Source: JBCCEV01 sp039030125 (lineage in GTDB: Bacteria; Pseudomonadota; Gammaproteobacteria; Ga0077536). Taken from it: DNA of 12,014 nt. The DNA lies in assembly GCA_039030125.1 (NCBI GenBank), contig JBCCEV010000133.1, positions 1-12,014 on the forward strand, written 5' to 3'. Below, one piece after another: positions 6,358 through 12,014 of the stretch. Position 1 is the stretch's first letter. Each line of letters starts with the position of its first letter. A program made the position numbers and the translations under genes. The notes below the pieces were generated by a model. It ran no database searches. It was not told where the DNA came from and worked only from the letters and a program-made list of their open reading frames with translations.

Positions 6358-7446
6358 TCAGTTCTTTGCTGGGATATACGTGAGACGAACATCTTCGTCG
6401 AATTGTGTTACGTCCACCAGCGCAAGTGGGTTCTTTTCGGGTAACTGTTCGATGCCCGAAACCTGCGCTGCCGCACGACTACCGCGACCTAGAATTTTTG
6501 GCGCCAGGTAGACGATTAACTCGTCAAACACAGCCTGTTCAATGGCCGCACCCGCCAAGGTTGGACCTGCTTCAATCATCACCTCGTTCATTTCGCGCCT
6601 ACCAAGTGCCTTCAGAAGCGCATCGAGATCATCAAGCTCACCTAATGTTTCAACGAGTGCTCCGCTATTGGATAGAGCGTCAATCTTGTTAGCATCGCTA
6701 CTCGTCGTATAGATGATGGTCGCTCCAGATTCGGCCAGTAACTTGCTCTGTACCGGGGTGCGCAGATGATGGTCTAGGATCACCCGGGTTGGCTGACGGC
6801 CCGCCATTTCTAGACGTTGAGCGCGCACGGTAAACCGCGGATCATCGGCGATCACAGTCCCAACGCCACTGATGATGGCACAGCTTTCCGCACGTAGACG
6901 CTGAACATCACCGCGTGCAGCAGCGCCCGTGATCCATTGGCTATCGCCGTTAGCGAGCGCGGCGGAAAAATCGAGGCTCGTGCCCAGCTTGATCTTAACG
7001 AAGGGTCGTCCTGTTCGCTGGCGTTTAAAGAAGCCGCGATTTAAAGCCTCGCCACGCTCGGCAAACAATCCAGTAACGACTTCTATACCGGCCTCTTTGA
7101 GTTGCTGTTGACCAGCGACTTTAGGATTTGGATCCTCGTTGCCAATCACAACCCGTGCAACTTTGGCTTCGATCAGAGCTTCAACGCAAGGCCCGGTGCG
7201 ACCGTGGTGTGAACATGGTTCGAGGGTTACATAAACGTCTGTTCCAGCAACGGTATCAGTGGCAGCCTGCAACGCGGCGATTTCAGCATGGGCTTCCCCA
7301 GCTTTGCGATGAAACCCCTCGCCAATGACCTGTCCATCACTGACTATGACGCAGCCAACGCAGGGATTTGGTGTCGTTGTGTAGCGGCCCTGACTGGCAA
7401 GATCAAACGCGCGCGACATGAAATGCAGATCAACATTCATCTGCAT
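6358..7446 (-). CDS. ribD: Bifunctional riboflavin deaminase/reductase
   Basis: RibD deaminates the pyrimidine product of GTP cyclohydrolase II and then reduces its ribosyl side chain with NADPH. The length of 362 is close to that of E. coli RibD. The deaminase domain (about 5-145) keeps all zinc ligands: H53-A-E55 with the proton-shuttle Glu, and P77-C78-S-H-H-G-R-T-G-P-C87; T-P-N-P-C-V-G-C-V-I-V marks its start. The reductase domain (about 148-362) shows F-V-K-I-K-L-G-T-S-L-D, S-Q-W-I-T-G, I-S-G-V-G-T-V-I-A-D-D-P-R-F-T-V-R and the E-A-G-P-T-L-A-G-A loop. The usual S-L-D-G-R-T segment reads S-L-D-F-S-A. The ATG at 7446, 9 bp after nrdR, is used; ATGs at codons 3 and 10 are possible because no clear Shine-Dalgarno sequence decides. 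Confidence 0.97.
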   Translation of the reverse strand: MQMNVDLHFMSRAFDLASQGRYTTTPNPCVGCVIVSDGQVIGEGFHRKAGEAHAEIAALQAATDTVAGTDVYVTLEPCSHHGRTGPCVEALIEAKVARVVIGNEDPNPKVAGQQQLKEAGIEVVTGLFAERGEALNRGFFKRQRTGRPFVKIKLGTSLDFSAALANGDSQWITGAAARGDVQRLRAESCAIISGVGTVIADDPRFTVRAQRLEMAGRQPTRVILDHHLRTPVQSKLLAESGATIIYTTSSDANKIDALSNSGALVETLGELDDLDALLKALGRREMNEVMIEAGPTLAGAAIEQAVFDELIVYLAPKILGRGSRAAAQVSGIEQLPEKNPLALVDVTQFDEDVRLTYIPAKN

Positions 7447-7455
7447 CGGACGACA

Positions 7456-7965
7456 TCACTCTTTCTTTTTTTCGTTGAGCAACTCGAGCTGTTGATCGCG
7501 GATATGGGGCGGCAGCTCATTCTCCAGTCGCTCAATTTCCTCAAGGAACGCTCGGACGTCTTCAAAACTTCTATAGACTGATGCAAATCGCACGTAGGCC
7601 ACTTGATCCAAGGTGCGCAGGCCCTCCATCACCAGCTCTCCGATCTTTTGAGCGTCGATTTCGCGCTCTCCGCTCTCACGGATTTTGCGCTTAACAAGAT
7701 TGATCGAAGCCTCACTCGTCTCCATCGGAACCGGGCGTTTTTCTAAGGCCTTAACGACCCCACGGCGCAATTTCTCGTCACTAAACGTTTCTCTTCGGCC
7801 ATCGCGTTTCACCACGCGCGGCAGGCTGAGTTCAGCGGTCTCGTAGGTCGTGAAGCGCGCTTTGCAGGACTGACATTCGCGTCGCCTTCGGATCTGGTCC
7901 CCCTCTCCAAGCAGACGCGAGTCGATCACTCGCGTGTCGTCATGGCTGCAAAAGGGGCAATGCAT
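7456..7965 (-). CDS. nrdR: Transcriptional repressor NrdR
   Basis: NrdR represses ribonucleotide reductase operons by binding NrdR boxes, sensing ATP/dATP through an ATP-cone. The 169-residue protein has both parts: an N-terminal zinc ribbon with C3-P-F-C6 and C31-x2-C34, followed by K-A-R-F-T-T-Y-E, and an ATP-cone from about residue 49 (P-R-V-V-K-R-D-G-R-R-E-T-F) to about 139 (V-A-Y-V-R-F-A-S-V-Y-R-S-F). The tail is charged and ends E-K-K-K-E. The ATG follows the glyA stop by 20 bp and has no visible Shine-Dalgarno sequence, so its translation may be weak or coupled. nrdR next to ribD is a classic arrangement in gammaproteobacteria. Confidence 0.97.
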   Translation of the reverse strand: MHCPFCSHDDTRVIDSRLLGEGDQIRRRRECQSCKARFTTYETAELSLPRVVKRDGRRETFSDEKLRRGVVKALEKRPVPMETSEASINLVKRKIRESGEREIDAQKIGELVMEGLRTLDQVAYVRFASVYRSFEDVRAFLEEIERLENELPPHIRDQQLELLNEKKKE

Positions 7966-7985
7966 AAGTGATTATGTAACGCGGC

Positions 7986-9242
7986 TTAGCCTGGGTAAAC
8001 CGGAAATTCCTTGCACAAGGCCATCACTTGTTCGCGAACCTCACCAATCACCGTATCGTCCTCAATGTTATCAAGGACCCGGCAAATCCATTGGCCAACC
8101 TCGCGCGTTTCCTCGACGCCGAAGCCGCGGGTGGTTATCGCCGGGGTTCCGAGACGGATCCCGCTGGTGACAAAAGGTGACTGAGGATCGTTCGGTACCG
8201 CATTCTTGTTAACCGTGATGTTCGCGCGCCCAAGTGCCGCGTCGGCAGCTTTTCCGGTGAGCCCCTTGGCCACTAAATCCACCAGCAAAAGATGGTTGTC
8301 GGTGCCGCCGGAAACGATATCAAAACCACCAACCATGAGACTGTCCGCGAGTTGCCGGGCGTTGTCCAACACCCGTTGTTGATAGTCTTTAAAGTCCGCT
8401 TGCAGCGCCTCTTTGAAGGCCACCGCTTTCGCGGCAATAACATGCATCAACGGGCCACCCTGACTGCCCGGGAATACCGCCGAGTTAACTTTCTTTTCGA
8501 GCTCGGGGTTTGCTCGTCCCATGATTAAACCACTGCGGGGACCGCGCAGCGTCTTGTGCGTGGTTGTCGTCGTCATGTCCGCGATTTGCACGGGCGAGGG
8601 ATAAAGGCCGACAGCAACCAAGCCCGCAACGTGCGCGATATCTGCGACCAGGTAGGCACCCACATCGTCGGCGATCTCACGAAATCGCTGCCAGTCAACA
8701 ACTCGAGAATAGGCGGAAAATCCCGTCATGATCATTTTCGGACGATGTTCTAAAGCGAGTGCGGCGACCTGCTCATAATCAATTTCCCCGCTCGCTGAGT
8801 CTAAGCCGTATTGGACCGCATTGTAGATACGCCCGGAGAAATTCACGGACGCGCCGTGGGTAAGGTGGCCACCATCGGCGAGACTCATTCCTAGCACCGT
8901 GTCGCCCGGCTCCAACATTGCCAAATACACCGCGCTATTGGCCTGAGATCCTGAATGCGGTTGAACATTCACATAATCGGCGCCGAAGAGTTCTTTGGCA
9001 CGCGCCACCGCTAGCTCTTCAACCACATCGACATGTTCGCATCCACCGTAGTAACGCTTGCCCGGATACCCTTCCGCGTATTTGTTGGTTAACACCGATC
9101 CGGCGGCCTCAAGGACCCGCGGGCTCGCATGGTTTTCCGAGGCAATCAGTTCAATGTGATCTTCTTGACGCTGCTCCTCGGCGGCTATTGCCGTCCAAAG
9201 CTCGCTGTCGAATTCAGCGATCGACATGTCGCTGCGAAACAT
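7986..9242 (-). CDS. glyA: Serine hydroxymethyltransferase
   Basis: This PLP enzyme interconverts serine and glycine with tetrahydrofolate and supplies one-carbon units. It has 418 residues, the usual bacterial length. Visible marks: E-L-I-A-S-E-N (31-37), the folate/dimer segment N-K-Y-A-E-G-Y-P-G-K-R-Y-Y-G-G, V-Q-P-H-S-G-S-Q-A-N (PLP phosphate), H126-L-T-H-G, D201-I-A-H-V-A-G-L (Asp for the pyridine nitrogen), and T-T-T-T-H-K230-T-L-R-G-P-R with the Schiff-base Lys. The ATG at 9242 is preferred because GGAG at 9250-9253 lies 7 nt upstream and the N-terminus M-F-R-S-D-M-S-I-A matches relatives. An upstream in-frame start at 9293 only adds non-homologous residues. It is the first gene of the operon and diverges from cyaA. 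Confidence 0.98.
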   Translation of the reverse strand: MFRSDMSIAEFDSELWTAIAAEEQRQEDHIELIASENHASPRVLEAAGSVLTNKYAEGYPGKRYYGGCEHVDVVEELAVARAKELFGADYVNVQPHSGSQANSAVYLAMLEPGDTVLGMSLADGGHLTHGASVNFSGRIYNAVQYGLDSASGEIDYEQVAALALEHRPKMIMTGFSAYSRVVDWQRFREIADDVGAYLVADIAHVAGLVAVGLYPSPVQIADMTTTTTHKTLRGPRSGLIMGRANPELEKKVNSAVFPGSQGGPLMHVIAAKAVAFKEALQADFKDYQQRVLDNARQLADSLMVGGFDIVSGGTDNHLLLVDLVAKGLTGKAADAALGRANITVNKNAVPNDPQSPFVTSGIRLGTPAITTRGFGVEETREVGQWICRVLDNIEDDTVIGEVREQVMALCKEFPVYPG

Positions 9243-9249
9243 CAGTCTT

Positions 9250-9253
9250 CTCC
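9250..9253 (-). promoter_or_regulatory. Ribosome-binding site of glyA
   Basis: GGAG on the minus strand, 7 nt before the ATG at 9242. It decides between this start and the longer in-frame reading from 9293. Confidence 0.7.
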
Positions 9254-9312
9254 ATATTGGCCAAAAATGCTGCGGCGAACCAACCGCGGGCACGCCTTCG
9301 AAGTGCTGGCGG

Positions 9313-9341
9313 ATTATCGGCGATTAGCTAGGCCCGCTCAA
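9313..9341 (-). promoter_or_regulatory. Sigma70-type promoter of glyA and the rib-nus-thiL operon
   Basis: On the minus strand a -35 TTGAGC (9336-9341) and a -10 GATAAT (9313-9318) are separated by exactly 17 bp. They match the consensus in 4 and 5 of 6 positions. Transcription would start near 9306, leaving a leader of about 64 nt before glyA. No other promoter of this quality was noticed in the gaps of the eight-gene block. Confidence 0.55.
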
Positions 9342-9388
9342 ACCGCCCCGAGCATGAAGATTATTACCCGCTGGCCGCTAACCACAGC

Positions 9389-11905
9389 ATGGATCACCGG
9401 CCGAAAGAAGGTCCAGCCGAGCGTCGCGCGCGACGGTTGCGGCTGGTCAACCGTGAGCGCGTAGCAAGGTTAAAAGATAACCTTACACCGCGACAGCGAG
9501 ACCTGATCATTGCCCTGCCGGCGATTTTTCACACCACCCATCCTGCCATGCCGGGTTACGCCGGGCACGAGACCCCGGCCGGGATCGCGAACTACGACCG
9601 TGAGCGGAACACATTGGCCGCGTGCCGGCGAATTTCCCGTGGTTTTGAATTCAGCAAACGGCAAATCCGCCGACCCGCAATCGAGGCAATGTTCATCATG
9701 GGTAGCGGCGGCACGATCGCGCACTCTCGCGACAGCGACCTCGACATTTGGCTCTGCCACGGTGCCCATTTAAACCGGGAGGAAATCGAGCAACTGCAAA
9801 CAAAAGCAAGAGCGATCGAAACGTTCGCCGAGGATCTTGAATTGGAGATGCACTTCTTCGTATTCGAGGCCTCATCATTTTTAAATGGCGAAAACCTCCC
9901 GCTGTCCACCGAATCCAGCGGCTCCTCGCAGCGCTACCTGTTGCTGGATGAGTTTTACCGCACCGGCCTATTAATCGCGGGCAAGGAGCCAATGTGGTGG
10001 TGGCAGTCTAATGATGACGCAGATGCACTGCCTCAGACCAACGGCTTGTCCGATCCCAAAAAGTTAATGATCAATTTCGGCCCGCTGCAAACCGTACCGG
10101 CGGAAGAATTTTTCGGAGCCGCTGTCTGGCAACTCTACAAAAGTATCGAATCACCATACAAATCAGTACTAAAACTGATGCTGATGGAAGCCTATGCATC
10201 CGAGTATCCCAACATCGAACTACTAAGCAGCGTTTACAAAGCAGAGATTGAAAGTGAGACCGAGAATTTAAACGCCCTCGATCCCTATGCATTGATGTTG
10301 CGCAAGGTCGAGGAGTATCTCAAGCGGAGCGAGGACCACGCCCGATTAGAGGTGTTGAGGCGTTGTTTCTATATCAAGGTTGGGGAGCGCCTCTCGGTGA
10401 GCGCGAGAAAATCCGAGAGCTGGCAAAGAGCAATGATGCGCGAGCTCGTCGACGAGTGGGGATGGGACGAGAAAATCATCAGGCATTTAGACGAACATCA
10501 GCAGTGGGATTTCTACCGCGCCCATGCAGAGCGGAGAAAAATCGTCAGCGCCCTGAAAGCAAGTTATTCAGCGCTGTCTGGTTTCGCCCGTGAACGCAGC
10601 CATGATTTACATATCTCGCGCGAGGATCTTGACAGGCTAGGCCGCCGACTTTACGCCGCGTTTGAGCGCAAACCTTCAAAAGTGGAGTTTATTACCAAAG
10701 GGATTTGCCCAAACCCTGTTGAAAATGATCTCAGCATTCATCAGGTCAAAAACGCGCAAGGGGCGACCTTGTGGGCGATTTATCAAGGCACCGCGAAACC
10801 GGGGGAGAATAGTAGCCACTCCGCGCTTAAACGATCGCGCTCACTGGTCGATGCGGTCACGTGGACGTATGCGAACCGCCTGCATGGGGCAGCGACCCAA
10901 TGGCATGTCTTCGCCAACGCCGATGAAGCGAACCGCCGCGATATCGAGATTGTTCTGCAGGCATTGGACAATTCGCTCGGTGCAGAACTCAGCGCTCACG
11001 ATGACAACCACTCAAGCGGCGTACCGCGCGCTCGACGCGCTTTAGTGTTCGTCAATGTTGGCATCAACCCTTTCAGTGACACTAGCTACGGTGGGACCTC
11101 GGTCGTCACTCAGCGCACTAATGCGTTTTGCTACGGCGCCCGGCGCGTTAATCTCGTTCACCAACTGGATCTCGTTTTGCTCAATTCATGGGGCGAATTG
11201 TTTTGCTTTACCTACAAGGGCCAGTCCGCGCTTGGGAACTGCCTTGTCGAATTTCTTAATTGGCAAAGCGAGCAATTACAACACGCGATTGGAATAGAGG
11301 TGTGCTGCTCGTCTAATCTGGCCGGTGATTTACTCAGTACGCGAGTAGGTAATTATCTCAATTCGATTGCCCGCAGTGCAGCGCGTCTTAAGGGCGACGA
11401 AAATTTTCACCACTTTACCCAACTTGGGCGCAAGTACCTGCATTTCTCACGCACCGGCGGACATTCTAATGTAACGATTTACGATAACACCGCCAGCGTC
11501 TATCAGACGCTCGAAGAGTTACCGAGCGAGCGCAACAATGTGGTCGTGCTCGATGAACATGCCGATTTATCCCCGACGCTCGCCAAGATCTTCGCCAATC
11601 ACCGCCAAGGCTTCCTGCGTTGCTTCATAGAACCACGTGGCGCAGACGCATATGTTTATATCCTCGATGGCGTTGGGCGGTTGCTCACGATGCGACAGCC
11701 CCTGCATTTTCTGCAAACCCTCGCTTTGCAGTACCAACGATTTCTACGAGCCGTTCTGCCACGCTGCGAAAGCTCGGAGACGCCCCAGAAAATTGAATTT
11801 TTCGCCGTTAAAACCACTAACTCATTCTCATTTTGTACCGGATTCATTCATTTGTTTGCAAGCGTCGAAAATCAGATGCCTTGGTTCAGGCAGCTCTTCG
11901 TATAG
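9389..11905 (+). CDS. cyaA: Class I adenylate cyclase, C-terminus apparently altered
   Basis: CyaA makes cyclic AMP from ATP in the cytoplasm, the signal for CRP. The reading frame gives 838 residues. The catalytic nucleotidyltransferase-like domain is in the first half: M104-G-S-G-G-T-I-A-H-S (GS motif) followed by S116-D-L-D119-I-W-L-C-H with the metal-binding aspartates, then L-L-L-D-E-F-Y-R-T-G, all closely like E. coli CyaA, with the conserved S-P-Y-K-S-V-L-K-L region near 255-265. The regulatory half follows, with L-N-S-W-G-E-L near 600 and G-F-L-R-C-F-I-E. Family resemblance fades after I-E-F-F-A near residue 805 (position about 11805). The last 32 residues are AT-rich in coding and unlike what I recall of the family end, and another frame there resembles a different gene. 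The ATG at 9389 is the first start after an in-frame stop at 9329; it has no good ribosome-binding site. It diverges from glyA. Confidence 0.92.
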   Translation: MDHRPKEGPAERRARRLRLVNRERVARLKDNLTPRQRDLIIALPAIFHTTHPAMPGYAGHETPAGIANYDRERNTLAACRRISRGFEFSKRQIRRPAIEAMFIMGSGGTIAHSRDSDLDIWLCHGAHLNREEIEQLQTKARAIETFAEDLELEMHFFVFEASSFLNGENLPLSTESSGSSQRYLLLDEFYRTGLLIAGKEPMWWWQSNDDADALPQTNGLSDPKKLMINFGPLQTVPAEEFFGAAVWQLYKSIESPYKSVLKLMLMEAYASEYPNIELLSSVYKAEIESETENLNALDPYALMLRKVEEYLKRSEDHARLEVLRRCFYIKVGERLSVSARKSESWQRAMMRELVDEWGWDEKIIRHLDEHQQWDFYRAHAERRKIVSALKASYSALSGFARERSHDLHISREDLDRLGRRLYAAFERKPSKVEFITKGICPNPVENDLSIHQVKNAQGATLWAIYQGTAKPGENSSHSALKRSRSLVDAVTWTYANRLHGAATQWHVFANADEANRRDIEIVLQALDNSLGAELSAHDDNHSSGVPRARRALVFVNVGINPFSDTSYGGTSVVTQRTNAFCYGARRVNLVHQLDLVLLNSWGELFCFTYKGQSALGNCLVEFLNWQSEQLQHAIGIEVCCSSNLAGDLLSTRVGNYLNSIARSAARLKGDENFHHFTQLGRKYLHFSRTGGHSNVTIYDNTASVYQTLEELPSERNNVVVLDEHADLSPTLAKIFANHRQGFLRCFIEPRGADAYVYILDGVGRLLTMRQPLHFLQTLALQYQRFLRAVLPRCESSETPQKIEFFAVKTTNSFSFCTGFIHLFASVENQMPWFRQLFV

Positions 11906-12000
11906 GAGCTGCTCAACTACTGTTCTTGGAAACACCACCTCATGCGGCTCTCAAAGAGACAGTCGACATTTTGAGAAACCCTCGAATCAAAGTTCCGTAA
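11857..12000 (+). pseudogene. Fragment resembling the NusB-like domain of an RsmB-type 16S rRNA (cytosine-5) methyltransferase
   Basis: In a frame different from cyaA, the stretch open between stops at 11818 and 11998 reads ...R-R-K-S-D-A-L-V-Q, then A-L-R-I-G-A-A-Q-L-L-F-L, then E-T-P-P-H-A-A-L-K-E-T-V-D-I-L-R. This is the helix pattern of the N-terminal RNA-binding (NusB-like) domain of RsmB/Sun, where an L-R-L-G-x-x-Q-L-L-F segment is followed by P-x-H-A-A and the next helix. It has no start of its own, overlaps the 3' end of cyaA by 49 bp, and stops with TAA before the expected continuation toward the methyltransferase domain. It is therefore a fragment, either a rearranged remnant or an assembly join. 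The resemblance is from memory of the family and needs a search. Confidence 0.45.
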
Positions 12001-12014
12001 GTGTAGGCATGCGC
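11906..12014. other. Region after cyaA, no complete gene
   Basis: The last 109 bases hold no complete gene, no hairpin with a T-tract and no clear repeat. The only readable content is the RsmB-like fragment that ends at 12000. Confidence 0.5.

Noticed and set aside
9243..9293. Longer GlyA starting at 9293
   Set aside because: The 17 extra residues have no family similarity and the Shine-Dalgarno GGAG at 9250-9253 lies within this extension at correct spacing for the ATG at 9242.
9284..9312. Imperfect hairpin (CCGCGGGCAC against GTGCTGGCGG) in the glyA-cyaA gap as a leader RNA element or terminator
   Set aside because: It has a mismatch and a wobble pair, no adjoining T-tract on either strand, and the predicted glyA transcript starts inside it, so it could not fold in that mRNA.
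9243..9388. CRP-binding site controlling cyaA
   Set aside because: No TGTGA-N6-TCACA-like sequence is present in the gap.
10363..11045. Long alternative-frame open frames inside cyaA, and similar ones inside glyA and rib genes
   Set aside because: They lie wholly within well-supported genes and their products are Arg/Ser-rich without motifs, as expected of shadow frames.
11940..12014. Minus-strand open frame at the window end as the tail of a convergent gene
   Set aside because: It is about 25 codons with no recognisable motif, while the plus-strand frame over the same bases shows an RsmB-like pattern.

Overview
The window looks like chromosomal DNA of a gammaproteobacterium. The evidence is a class I (CyaA-type) adenylate cyclase, the collinear glyA-nrdR-ribD-ribE-ribBA-ribH-nusB-thiL block, and a RibBA whose GTP cyclohydrolase II half has lost its zinc cysteines, a form common in Pseudomonas-like gammaproteobacteria. 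I cannot place it more precisely from sequence alone.

Layout. (1) 1-1153, minus strand: a HpcH/HpaI-type class II aldolase followed 7 bp later by an RraA-like / HMG-aldolase-like gene cut by the window edge. (2) 1154-2689: a rho-independent terminator, then a secreted SoxYZ-like fusion protein on the minus strand, a 195-bp divergent promoter region, and a secreted DsrE-family protein on the plus strand. Together they look like a small extracytoplasmic sulfur-handling pair. (3) 2686-9242, minus strand: eight tightly packed genes, read as glyA (serine hydroxymethyltransferase), nrdR (repressor of ribonucleotide reductase genes), ribD, ribE, ribBA, ribH (riboflavin synthesis), nusB (antitermination) and thiL (thiamine-phosphate kinase). 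Gaps run from an overlap of a few bases to 53 bp, with no internal terminator seen, so this is probably one long transcription unit started by a sigma70-type promoter upstream of glyA. (4) 9243-11905, plus strand: cyaA, divergent from glyA. (5) 11906-12014: no complete gene, but a reading frame that overlaps the end of cyaA encodes what resembles a piece of the NusB-like domain of an RsmB-type 16S rRNA methyltransferase.

How the genes fit together. RibD, RibB (the N-terminal half of RibBA), RibH and RibE cover every dedicated riboflavin step except GTP cyclohydrolase II. A true ribA must therefore lie elsewhere, because the RibA-like half here appears catalytically dead. GlyA, NrdR and ThiL tie the operon to one-carbon, deoxynucleotide and thiamine metabolism.

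Most unusual points: the 3' end of cyaA seems to run into unrelated sequence carrying an out-of-frame RsmB-like fragment (real rearrangement or assembly join); the divergent SoxYZ-like/DsrE pair stands without other sox or dsr genes; and two different pyruvate-type aldolases are stacked in one operon. No CRISPR array, tRNA, rRNA, insertion sequence or clearly new defence-like system is visible.
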